Source of the DNA: Ctena decussata
Taxonomy: Eukaryota > Mollusca > Bivalvia > Lucinida > Lucinidae
DNA: 64,000 bases
Assembly: GCA_963989385.1 (NCBI GenBank)
Contig: OZ022503.1
Span: forward strand, 92,762,638-92,826,637
Direction of reading: 5' to 3'
The notes below the pieces were generated by a model, which was given only the letters and a program-made list of their open reading frames with translations, ran no database searches and was not told where the DNA came from. Below, in pieces: positions 10,713-21,700 of this stretch. The stretch's first letter is position 1. Each line of letters starts with the position of its first letter. Both the position numbers and the translations under genes were made by a program.

Positions 10713-12770
10713 CTGAGTGTACTTGTATCTTGTATCTTGTATCTCAGGTATTCCCAGCCAATATGAGGCTCACCCTCCTACATGCCACGTGGTAAGAGGA
10801 GGTGATTGTAACCACGACTGGACACGAGACACCCCGAGACCGGTATACGGTCAAAAAACTCCCCCAAAACCTTGTGGGGTTTAAATGTAAGTTTCGGACC
10901 GCACGCCGGTCACGAACTTTCGTGCCAGTGTAACAGTCAGAGTCTGTATTTAATGTGGAAGAAGAACCAGAGTACCCGAAGAAAGAACCACAGCAAGCTT
11001 GCTCGGTATACAGACAGAACCGAAACAGACGTAGTCTCGTCTTCCTAAGGCGTCAGAGACCAGTGGTCTGCTGTCGCAGTTCGAAACCCTTGACAAACAA
11101 GCTGCCTTGTGCATGTACATGACACCTGTCGATAGGTGATAAACTATCTGTTAACCGGTTGTATTAGTATTAGGGGGGGGGGGTGGTGGGTGGGGGGCTA
11201 ATCATCCCGGATTAGCTAGAATGCCTCAATGGATGGATGCGCCGGCAAGTCAACGGCGGAACCTTCTTCTTTCTTTTGTAGGTATTCCACCCTATAAAGG
11301 GTCACCGCCGAAGCGTAGTTGTGTCATAGTTGTGTGGGTTGAACATGAGCGCAGGGCAATTATTACAATACTTTTGAATTACGAATTTCTGTGCTAGTCA
11401 TAAGTCTTTACAATTATAGAGCCAGCAACAGTTACTGTGCTTTAACGTAAAGTTACATATCCAGCGTCGGTTAAGAGAACCCTCCAGCGTCGTACCATAT
11501 CCACCGTCGAATAATATAGTCACATCCAGCGTTGATACTATACCTATGTTTACCTACCTATGTTTACCTATGTTGATTCTGAGCGCAGGCCAGGGGCCTC
11601 TATGCTCAGCTCTTCTTCTGTCGTCTGAGGTTCTGCAGATCTCCGACTTCGGGATCCGGTATCTTTGTGTGTCGTCGTGTATGGGGTATACTCCACGTCA
11701 GGGTTGTATTTCATTGGTTGGTTAGACCACAATTTGTCAAGGCGATTCTCAAAGGCGTTAACACTCGGAGCACATACAACTTTATCCGCTAATGAATTCC
11801 AGACATTCACCACTCTCGAAGTGAAGAAATTCTTGCATAATTCTAATCTACTTCTATCCTTTGCCAATTTTAAGGAATGACCGCGCGTCCGTGCTTGATC
11901 CGTAATTTTGAATAATTCTGCTGTAACCCGTTCATCATATAGACCGTTGAGAATTTTATATACTTCTATCATGTCCCCCCTTAATCTACGGTATTTCAAT
12001 GTTGGTAATTTCAATTTCTTTAAGCGCTCTTCGTATGATAGCTTCTTCAATCCTGGGATTACTTTTGTAGCTCGGCGTTGAACATTTTCGATCATATGAA
12101 TATGTTTTTTCAAGTATGGGTTCCATACAGACTGCGCGTATTCAATATGGGGGCGCACCAGCGCCTTGAATAATAATACAAACATTTCTTCATCTAAATA
12201 GGTGAATGATCTTCTAAATATGCCCATTATACTGTTAGCTTTATTCACCTTGGTTACAATGTGTGTTTCGAATGTTAAATGCTCATCAATGTAAACTCCA
12301 ATGTCTTTTTCACAGTTGCTAACCTCCAATTTGACTAAAGTTCCATCTGATTTCCGCATAAAATATTCAGGTTTATCAGTGTTCTGTTTCCAAGGTAGGC
12401 AAATTCTGATAACTATACACTTATCTGGGTGAAATAATAGCAACCAGTCATCTGACCAATCTTGCAAAGAAAATAAGTCACTTTGTACTACAATCATGTC
12501 TGAATCTAACCGTATTTCTCTATACATTTTAGTGTCATCGGCATACAGGACAATATGTGAAACAACTGAGTCAGGCAGATCGTTTATAAAAATCACGAAC
12601 AACACAGGGCCCAATACTGAGCCCTGAGGGATGCCGCTGCTAACGTTGGACCACTCGGAGAATTGACCGTTCACCTGTACACGCTGTTTCCTGTCATATA
12701 GAAAATTTTCTACCCATTTACACAGTCTCTCACTAATCCCACTCACTATACTATGAGTTTACATCCAGCA
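10713..12770 (-). mobile_element. 5'-truncated non-LTR retrotransposon (LINE), minus strand
   Basis: It comprises an RT ORF (11568-12746), a 3' untranslated region going down to about 10753, and a (TACAAGA)n-type tail on the minus strand (10719-10745). The 5' end is truncated just upstream of the RT thumb-side motifs, near 12770. Poly-G (11174-11200) and short CATCCAGCGT repeats (11458-11540) lie in the 3' part. Confidence 0.8.
11568..12746 (-). CDS. LINE reverse transcriptase, C-terminal 392 aa (Jockey/CR1-like group)
   Basis: The fragment encodes the second half of a non-LTR reverse transcriptase: the palm segment GIPQGSVLGPVLF, the catalytic YADD motif (residues about 68-71), and the C-terminal region with RPHIEYAQSVWNPY, typical of Jockey/CR1-group proteins. 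The first palm motifs and the endonuclease are missing because of 5' truncation. The reading frame is open for all 392 codons, so decay is slight. The methionine given is simply the first after the truncation, not a natural start. Its product would act in target-primed reverse transcription, but this copy cannot be autonomous. The exact clade is uncertain. Confidence 0.88.
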   Translation of the reverse strand: MSGISERLCKWVENFLYDRKQRVQVNGQFSEWSNVSSGIPQGSVLGPVLFVIFINDLPDSVVSHIVLYADDTKMYREIRLDSDMIVVQSDLFSLQDWSDDWLLLFHPDKCIVIRICLPWKQNTDKPEYFMRKSDGTLVKLEVSNCEKDIGVYIDEHLTFETHIVTKVNKANSIMGIFRRSFTYLDEEMFVLLFKALVRPHIEYAQSVWNPYLKKHIHMIENVQRRATKVIPGLKKLSYEERLKKLKLPTLKYRRLRGDMIEVYKILNGLYDERVTAELFKITDQARTRGHSLKLAKDRSRLELCKNFFTSRVVNVWNSLADKVVCAPSVNAFENRLDKLWSNQPMKYNPDVEYTPYTTTHKDTGSRSRRSAEPQTTEEELSIEAPGLRSEST

Positions 12771-12911
12771 TAATTCAGTAATCCAAATATCCAGGTTGGG
12801 AATAACTTAGAAACTTAAGAGTTATTAATATTAAAGATCAACTACATTATGATTAACTAGATAAAACACCTCCCGGGACTCAAGTCCACTAAAAGTTTAT
12901 GCAATTTTTCA

Positions 12912-13795
12912 GGCGGGTGATAATCTCCGGTATTCCCGGTATCCATGTCCCGGTATTCATGGGGGTACATGGGTTTGGCAGGGCATAGATTCAAAACTAC
13001 TGCACAGAATTTCATAAACTTGGTGTCATTTGAAAGGCAATACACCAAACTATAATATGAAATGAATTTGGTTCATATTTATTTTATTTTCTTCTATTTA
13101 TTTGCAACTAAAGTCCCGGTATCCGGATTTTGTTGTCCCGGTATCCATGTGGTAGGCATGTTTAACTTCAAATAAAATTCAAATTACTGGACCGAATTAA
13201 GCAAATTAAATATCAGATAAAAGATAATGTTTTAGTCTAAACACTACATGTAAAAGTTGTAAATTTAGCTGTGCTATTATGCAGAAATAATGTCTCAAAG
13301 TCCCGGTATCGGTATTTTTTGTCCCGGTATTCATGTGGTAGCTATTATTTGCCTCATATTAAACTTAGAATTTTTTACAATTTACCAGTTTATTTGGTAG
13401 CAATAATGCTTCAAAGTCCCGGTATCCGCTCTTTTCATTCCCGGTATCCATTGGTATGATGTATGTGACGTGAAATAAGATCATAATTTCCGCGTTAAAA
13501 TTAATTAAAATTGCAATAATAGAACTATTTTTGTAATAAATAAAGGTTAAAATAGATTCAACGTGCCTCAGCAGCCGTATACCACCAACATCCTGATATT
13601 CGGATAATGGTAAGGCACAGACCGACCGTGCTTGCAGCAGGTGCGGGATGGTGGTTGGTTAGATTTTTTTTTTGTTCTCTAATCTATACGGTTCATTCTT
13701 TTTCCTTCTCCCTCTGTCTATGAGACGGTATGATATAGACTGAAAATCGTCTCAAAGAGCCGTTATATCCAAAACAATTTAACAACCTCAAGGAT
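12912..13795 (+). repeat. Left arm of the Mutator-like fold-back
   Basis: It contains at least four CCCGGTATCC/CCGGTATTC pairs (12930-12960, 13113-13150, 13300-13335, 13416-13450) spaced roughly 150-190 bp, each followed by a CATGTGGTAG-type block. An inner portion without them follows (13550-13795). Confidence 0.8.
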
Positions 13796-16163
13796 AACAT
13801 ACCCCACCCCCTCCCAACAGCCCTCCCGCCCACACACGAACACATACCCCACTACAACACACACGCACGCACACACACACACACACACACACACAAAAAA
13901 AAAGAAGTTCTGACCGTACTTGATCATTTATCTTTTTTGGTAGTTTGACCTAGGTCTGCGCAGGTCGATAGGGTGATGTGAAATTCTTCTATCTGGGCAC
14001 ACAGCGCTGAATCGACATGGAGCCAACGTTAATTTAACGTCATGACGTTGGAACAATGTTGATTCAACGTTGTGCCTGTTGGGTTAATAATCTTTGAAAG
14101 AAAACAAATCAGAAACATAGTAGCGTACATAATCAAGCTAAAGCATAAATCATATGCAAGAAAATGCTATACAAAAAGTTATATGGCGGGTACACCGCGT
14201 CGAAACGACAGCGTAACGACGTAGATGTGACGTCATAACGTCCGACCGACGTCGAAACGATGTCATTTTAACCTTGCGTATATACTGGATAACAGCGAGG
14301 GAGTAATTGACAGAACATTTAAATCGCCACAAGAAACGCATTGCCAATTACATGTAGTTTATTCTGCCGAATGAGACAGGCCATTGCACTTTTTATGATA
14401 CCATTTTTTGCATTTTCTGCTCTCGCAGCACACCATATTATAAACAAATTCTGATAATTTGCAGTGGCACCAAACAGAAATTTTGAAACATTTTGGATTA
14501 AACGTTGAAAACTTATTTACACTTCACCGCGACTTTTCTTTATGGAAAGGCGACACATGGTCCCCTGTTCAAGGCAGTTAAGCAAGTGTTTCCGCATTTC
14601 ATCAGCCAAATAACAAGTCCTAAAATTGTCGGACTGAAACAAAACTCTACCAGAGTAGCGATTGCAAAAACACCACAGTCATGAGAGTTAGGTTATTGTT
14701 GCACTCTTGGAACTTTTAGAGACAGATTTTTTTATCTTTAATATATATTTGACATAGTTGTATTTGGACATTATCTTTTAATTCTTTGATACTTTCGCCA
14801 TATCAATGTGTCTGTCTTTTCAATGTGTCTGTCCATGATACCAGCAGTACGCTGAAGATTAAAACTGTCACAAACCTACTGATACTTCAAGCAATATTTG
14901 TTCGTTTTTAATAGATTTAAAATGGTATTACCAAAATCGAGTAGATGAAGAAGAAGAAAAATAAATTTGTTCTGTTCTGTTCAATTCTCGTATCGACGTT
15001 ACCCAAGTGGCTCAACGGTACGTAACCATAGTTGCACACACCTGGCGCCGGGTGTCCGTCCAAAAGAAAAAAAAAAAATAAAAATAAACGTTTTCCCATG
15101 TCTCTTCATATTAAAGCCGCTCGTTTCACGCCTCGTTAACCATCGGCGTGAGTCCCCATGCCTCATTACATGTATAATTGAGTATTTCACAGTTTTACAA
15201 CTCCATTTTAAGGCAGTGGAGAAAGAAAAATGAAGACAAATTTTGAATTAGGAAAAAAAACATACTAAAAATTATTTTTATATAATGTTTTGAAAATAGT
15301 CAACGTTTTCGGCATCATGTATATGCCGCAGTTGAATATGTTATGATACTAAATTGGAATAAATTATGATAGTAAAATGTGTTTGAAATTACTGTTGTAA
15401 GACTCTCATATAATACTGTAGTATATACCATATTAATTCAGCATGATCGTGACTATATCAATAATAGTATCAAATTATATTCCATTGTTCTATGATAGGC
15501 TATTCCAGATTTTTTTTTTGCTCTCATAACGATTTTTGTCGATATATGTTTATTTATTTATTTTATTGCACAACCCGCAGGTTTGCACTATAATCACTGT
15601 GTGAGTCCGTCCGTTATCAGTTAGCAAAAAACGTTATCAGTTAGCGAAAACGCTTATAACTCTTGAACCGCATGGGATATTTTGACAAAATTTTGCCTAC
15701 TTATACATGTCAACATTGTCTAACGACTCGCCTGCATAACAACCTTATTTAATGGACGAGGCTTTGCTGCGCACAAGTTGAAAATTTACGACCAACTACT
15801 GAAAATGCTCATAACTCTTGATCACCGTGGTAAATATGTGTCAAATTTTGTATGCTTATGTATTTTAACATAGTCCAGCCACCGGCATGCAAAACGGTGA
15901 CGAAAGTCTAAACAGTATTGCACGACCCACAGGTGTGCACTTTAATCGCTGTGCAAGTCCATCATTCTGTTTGTCCTTCCGCTGTAGTCAGTGAGTGAAA
16001 TTGCTCATAACTCTTAACCACATGGTGTAGTTTGATAAAAATATGCATCACTCCACAAGAAATGACCAATTTCATTTCCATACATTCCTTCTGGCACCAG
16101 AAACTGATTATTCTACATTCATCACGGGTTGTGCACATTACCATCAGTTGATTTACATATCAT
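13796..16163. other. Loop of the second fold-back: microsatellite and tandem repeat, no gene
   Basis: A (CA)n microsatellite lies at 13857-13896. Around 14030-14080, ACGTT-rich short inverted blocks occur (CAACGTTAATTTAACGTCAT). A diverged direct repeat of about 350 bp (GCAC(A/G)ACCC(G/A)CAGGTKTGCAC at 15569 and 15922) is followed each time by GTCCGTCC/CATAACTCTTGA blocks. I see no coding sequence or RNA gene. Confidence 0.5.
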
Positions 16164-16167
16164 TTAA

Positions 16168-16840
16168 GGTGGTGATATATGGTTAATGTAAAAATCTGCA
16201 TAAAACCATAAAAAAAGTAATGTATCTCCCTGAAAGTTAGCAGACTTCTTATTTTTGTTGTTCTTTACAGTTTAGAATACAAAATAGACGTACAGTGTTT
16301 TTATAAGGAAAGATCAAAGGGTAATTTTCTGCGAATAAATCTGAAAAAATAATATCGTTATTGAAAATTTACGTAGTGCTGAATGTGCATTATTGCATAA
16401 TGAAGAGCATCCTAGCAATTATTTATTCCAACTCTTTCTCAAATTGTAGTGTAGACCAGATGAAACCTGTCTCACCTGTGTGTTTTGACAAAATAATTTG
16501 GACACAGACTGCATCTTTTTTCATCTGCTCAGCCTGATAATGTGTGAAAGAGTTTGAAAAAATAATTGCTAGGACGCTCTCCATTATGCCACATGGTACT
16601 CTAAGCACTATGTATATTTTCAATAATGATATTATTTTTTCAGATTTATTCGCAGAAAATTACCCTTTGATCTTCTCTTATAAAAACACTTTTTAACATT
16701 AACAAATGCTGCATTTTGGGATTCTAAATTATGAGAAATAACAGAAAGAAGGCATATGCTAAGTTTTGGAAAGATCAGTGTTATTTGGAGTATTTTATGC
16801 AGACTTTTGTCTTTGTCCCAAATCAGTGATTATCACCACC
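16168..16840. mobile_element. 673-bp palindromic MITE with TTAA target duplication
   Basis: The termini GGTGGTGATA and TATCACCACC are flanked by TTAA (16164-16167, 16841-16844). Arms of about 250 bp are complementary (for example the segment about ATTTTCTGCGAATAAATCTG at 16322 against its inverse near 16650), so the transcript or single strand would fold on itself. It is nested in the loop of the 12912-18391 element. Confidence 0.85.
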
Positions 16841-16929
16841 TTAATTACCGTATCATTTATGTGACAAGTTGTTTTTTCGTGAACAGCGAATGTCAAGGCG
16901 ATCAACGTAAATAGTAAGACAAACAGGTC

Positions 16930-17015
16930 TGGGTTGAACAGTGCAGATCCAGATCATACTGCTCCTGGAGAGCAGTCTGACCTGGGTCTACACTGCTTGC
17001 CTTTCCACTAGCACT
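16930..17015. repeat. Palindromic MITE fragment, GATCAGACTGCTCC family
   Basis: The blocks CAGATCATACTGCTCCTGG and AGAGCAGTCTGACCTGGGTC, with CTACACTGCTTGCC, form a hairpin. A better preserved relative lies at 53303-53377. Confidence 0.6.
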
Positions 17016-17455
17016 TCATGGGTACTCCATTTGTGGGTAAATTAGGTTCGTTCATCTTGTAGGATGCTGTTATCTTCGTTTGTAATATGGATAATTAATA
17101 TGATATTTTAACATGTTATGTAGTATTTGGGCTGCTTTTACGTTTTGCAGGAATTAAAAAAAAAGCCGACCTGCCAACCCTATGAAATTATCCATGTTCG
17201 ACACCTGTAAACATAATATTTTTTATGCCTGACCTAACATGGATTGCATTAAGACTGGGATTCTGATCAGCTTGCATATCCACTCATGTTGGTCAGTTTC
17301 TTGGATTTTGGTTGCAGTCTGGAAAATAGAAGGTTCTCATAAAAACGCTAGCCGATGAAGGTCTCTGTTCGCAGTTTCCAGTCAATATATCCAATGATTA
17401 CCATTCATGATACAAGTCATGCCAGTCCATTTGTTGATACACTGTTGAAGCACGT

Positions 17456-18391
17456 TAAATTGTTTTGGATATAACGGCTCTTTGAGACAATAATCAGTCT
17501 ATATCAAACCGTCTCATAGACAGAAGGAGAAAGAAATAGAATGAACCAGATAGATGAGAGAACAAAAAATCTAAACAACCACCATCCCGCACCTGCTGCA
17601 AACACGGTCGGTCCGTGCACTACCATTATCCGAATATCAGGATGTTGGTGGTATACGGCTGCTGAAGCACGTTGAATCTATTTTAACCTTTATTTATTAC
17701 AGAAATATTTTGTTAATGCAATTTTAATTAATTTTAACGCGGTAATTATGATCTTATTTCACGTCACATACATCATACCAATGGATACCGGGAATGAAAA
17801 GAGCGGATACCGGGACTTTGAAGCATTATTGCTACCAAATAAACTGGTAAATTGTAAAAAATTCTAATGTTTCTTTAAGATAAAAACATTGCCTGTACAT
17901 TGATATTTAACTTTTGAAATTCGGTTCAGCAGTTTATGTTTTATATAAGGCAAATGATAGCTACCACATGGATACCGTAACCAAAAAATCCCGATACCGG
18001 GACTTTGAAACATTATTTCTGCAAAATAGCACAGCTAAATTTACAACTTTTACATGCAGTGTTTAGACTAAAACATTATCTTTTATCTGATATTTAATTT
18101 GCTTAATTCGGTCCAGTAGTTTGAATTTTATTTGAAGTTAAACATGCCTACCCCATGGATACCGGGATAACAAAATCCGGATACCGGGACTTTAGTTGCA
18201 AATAAATAGAAGAAAATAAAATAAATATGAACCAAATTCATTTCATACTATAGATTGGTGTATTGCCTTTCAAATGACACCAAGTTTATGCAATTCTGTG
18301 CAGTAGTTTTGAATCTATGCCCTGCCAAACCCATGTACCCCCATGAATACCGGGACATGGATACCGGGAATACCGGAGATTATCATGCGCC
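17456..18391 (-). repeat. Right arm of the Mutator-like fold-back
   Basis: Reverse complement of the left arm, from CAATTTAAC/GTTAAATTG at the inner end to the 19-bp terminus at 18391. GGATACCGGGAA-type blocks recur (17783-17817, 17970-18003, 18155-18190, 18345-18378). Confidence 0.8.
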
Positions 18392-18400
18392 AATTTTTCA

Positions 18401-18579
18401 CTAGAGAAATTCTTGATGAATGCGGTGTTTTGTGAGACCGATGATATGGGTTATACGTTTTATGCAGTGTTTCCTTGGGCGCATGCGTATAAAAGCATGG
18501 CGATTTTAGGGAAGTGGACAGTGATCGCTGAATTTTCTGATATTTTGAAATATTTTTAGTATTTTGTCATGATATAGAC
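18401..18579 (+). promoter_or_regulatory. Putative TRAPPC8 core promoter and 5' UTR
   Basis: Just upstream of the ATG lie an NRF-1-like palindrome GCGCATGCGT (18479-18488), a TATA-like TATAAAAG (18488-18495) and an ATGGCG block resembling a YY1 site (18497-18502). With a TATA box here, transcription would start near 18515-18520, giving a 5' UTR of about 60 nt. If it starts further upstream, a 20-codon uORF at 18497-18559 would be included. These are motif matches by eye. Only about 90 bp separates the TATA box from the end of the fold-back element. Confidence 0.5.
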
Positions 18580-18736
18580 ATGGCTCAGTGTAAACTGACA
18601 GCTCAAGACTTCATACAAAGCACATTCAGTCCACAGGTCGCAGTGCTGTGTAGCTCAGACGCAGAACTCTTATGTCAGAAAAATAACTTGTCATTTGTGC
18701 AGCTTGTGCAGCCGTTCTGTAGATTGACAACAGAAG
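18580..18736 (+). CDS. TRAPPC8: TRAPPC8 exon 1
   Basis: It starts at the ATG encoding MAQCKLTAQDF and ends GAAG|GTGATA, leaving phase 1. The 52 codons match the conserved N-terminus (CSSDAELLC, LSFVQLVQPFCRLT). No in-frame ATG lies just upstream. Intron 1 is 9.6 kb. Confidence 0.9.
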
Positions 18737-21700
18737 GTGATATTCTATTCTTATAAAGTACTAGACATCAAATAATTCTCATAGATAGGGCATATCAGAA
18801 TTGTTTACTGGTGATACGTCCAAAGACAATCATTCACCAGGACCTGTGAATCAGGGAAGCTAGTCCCTAGACTATATCAGTGACATAGTCTTTTAATGGG
18901 GAGCAAGGTAGTGTGATTGAAAAGGTTTTAAACCATACGAGCCTATACCAACAATTCGTGGGTCTGGGATCTATCGTAGGTTTGCAATTACCGACCGGTT
19001 TCTCTAACTTGTGTACCATGCAAGTTACTCGAACACATTGTCTGCTCTAATATTATGGCGCATTTGGATGAACATAAACTTTTGTCAGACAGACAACATG
19101 CATTTCGGAAGAAACATAGTTGCGAAACTCGATTGATCACAGTTATAAACGACTGGGCTAAAATCTTGGATAAGGGTGGCCAGATTGACACTTTTATCTT
19201 GGACTTCGAGAAAGCTTTTGACACTCCCCCTCATGAATTACTTAAATGTAAGCTATTCGGCTATGGTATTGGTGGGAAGACTCTGAAATGGATAGATTCT
19301 TTTCTCTGTTACAGGCAGCAGCGTGTGGTGGTAAATGGAGTTAAGTGGGATTGGGCCCCGGTTTTGTCGGGTGTCCCCCAGGGCACCGTGCTTGGACCAC
19401 TGTTATTCTCGTTGTACATTAACGATATAATAGAAAATATTGACTCGGAATTAAGACTTTTTGCTGACGATTGTGTTTGCTATCGTGTAATCAGAGATAT
19501 TGAAGACACGGTGAAACTTCAGGAGGATATAGATCGTTTAGGTTGTTGGGCAAGGAGTTGGGGCATGAGATTTCAACCTGTCAAATGCAACATAATGCAA
19601 ATTACAAGGAAACGGATCAAGAAGATCAATGCTTCCTACACCTTAGAGGGAACGGTCCTCAATAATGTAGAAACTATCAAGTATCTCGGCATAACCATTA
19701 CCAATGATTTGAAATGGAACACTCATGTCAGCAATATTTGCACAAAGGCTAATAGGACCCTCGGCTTCCTCAGACGTAACTTGGCAGCATGTCCACAAGA
19801 TGTTAAAGAGTCAGCATACAAGGGACTGGTGCGTCCAGTCCTGGAGTATGGCAGTTCAGTTTGGGACCCTCAGAGTATACTTCTCCAAGATGAACTTGAG
19901 AAGGTGCAGAAAAGGGCAGCTAGATTTGTAACGGGAAATTACACATATGAAACTGGGAGTATGACTGGCATTCTTGGGAAACTTAAGTGGGAATCCCTAA
20001 AAAAGAGAAGGAAAGATAGTAGACTCATAATGCTGTACAAAGGTCTGAGGGGTGCAGCCAGTATACCCATAAATGACCTTGTTCCCCCAAGTAGGCGTAC
20101 CAGGAATCATCATTCCCTGGCATTTCAAACCCCATTGGCTGGGACTGACATTTACAAGTCCAGTTTCTTCCCCCAGACTATTAGAGATTGGAATTCCCTG
20201 GAAGATTCACTTATTTCTGCTGCTGAGGGTGCAGAGGATTCAGTTACTAAGTTTACTTCTCTTATAAGGGCTAGGGACTAGCTTCCCTGATAGACAGGTC
20301 CTGGTGAATGATTGTCCTTGGACGTATCACCAGTAAGCAATTCTGATTCTGATTCTGTAGGTGGACCTGTTTCAGTGACTGACCAGTTTCAGTGACCTTT
20401 TAAATTTTGTCGATATTTTTAAAGAGTGATGCAGCAAGTAATTCTTTTTTTGCAGAGATATGCACTAAGTTATATTGCCTTTGTGTAGGTTTGATAAGAG
20501 CATCATTCTACCTTGAAGAACTTCACAGTATACAGATTTTCATGACAACCCCATTTTTCATGCATTTTTCTTATTACTTTTTTTACACTGTTAAATTCCA
20601 ATCAAATTCATCATCAGAGGTATATTTCTGATTTATTTTCTATTTGGTTTTGTTAACTAGCATGTTGTATTTCTGTTTATAGAACTTAAGATATAAATGA
20701 CAAACATTAAACACTGATCTTATGGTATTGAAATAATTGCCGTCCTTAGAACAGCCCTACTGCTTTTTCAACCAGTCTGCAAAGTTTCTTTTTACATATT
20801 GTTGAAATTAAGTGACCAGGGACTAAATACTTGTTGAAAATATGTTTACTATTTTTTTCAACATAAAACACTATAAAAACATTTGGATAAAATATATTTG
20901 CATGCAAGTTTTGGCTTGTTTTGTAATCCCACCCCCTTATTTTGACACTGCATTTCTTAATTTTCATGCTGTCATCTTTTTCTTGATAAGCACGTACAGC
21001 CATTGCCTTCAGTACTTTTTTATATTCAGTTCATGCGTTTCAATCTTGAGCAACAGCAACCAGCTTCATATTGCAACTTGTTTAGAAAATGAGTGGAGGT
21101 CACTGAAACTGGTCCGACTTTATAACCGTAAGCGAAATATAGGCCTTGAGAATAAAGACCTCCGAAATTCAGTGTTTCAACTTTTTCATCTTTTCCTGGA
21201 TAACAGTCAGTAGTTAGAATGCCTCACTAAAATAATCCATTACAGAAATCCTGCCTTTATGTGAAACATAGCCACTGTGTGTATAATACTGTTAGGGTCA
21301 CTGAAACTGGTCATTCGAGGATACATCTACCAATGAAGTGCATGGCCAATATTGGCATAGTCGCACTGTGAACAACCTTAAAACATTCGTGCTGCCCTTG
21401 CGAAAATTAAACGCAGCTCTGTATAAAAGCTGCGCAAAAGCCGGCTTTTCTGCAGCTGTTCTGCGTATTTTTTAAAAAGCTGTAGAAAAGCTGCGTTTCT
21501 TTTCAGACCTGCGGAAAAGCTGTACATTTTTTCAAATAGCTGTGCAAAAGCTGTACTTTTTTGTGTGAGCTGCGCAGAAGCTGGATATTTAATTGGGTTA
21601 ATTTCAGAAAGCTGCGTCTTTAAGTTTAAAAGCTGTAGAAAAGCTGAATATTCTTTTTTATTCAAGAAATAAATCATAAAGATAAAATCTGCAGCTCCTG

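Larger units (their letters stand above)
12912..18391. mobile_element. 5.5-kb fold-back element with 9-bp target duplication (Mutator-like candidate)
   Basis: The ends GGCGGGTGATAATCTCCGG and CCGGAGATTATCATGCGCC are inverted and flanked by AATTTTTCA (12903-12911 and 18392-18400). The arms of about 900 bp (12912-13795 and 17456-18391) stay clearly complementary, with repeated CCCGGTATCC/GGATACCGGG blocks and a shared inner end near AACAATTTAA. The loop contains a (CA)n tract, tandem repeats and a nested MITE, but no transposase. Nine-base duplications with long inverted repeats are typical of Mutator-like elements; the assignment is inferred from that only. The right end lies 188 bp upstream of the TRAPPC8 ATG. 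Confidence 0.8.

Noticed and set aside
21378..21677. ORF of 99 codons, with a similar 107-codon ORF at 25984-26307
   Set aside because: Translation of the AGCTGCG repeat motif in the ends of the two 2.0-kb elements. The regular AFLQLF-type pattern follows from the DNA repeat, and the ORF crosses the element end in both copies.
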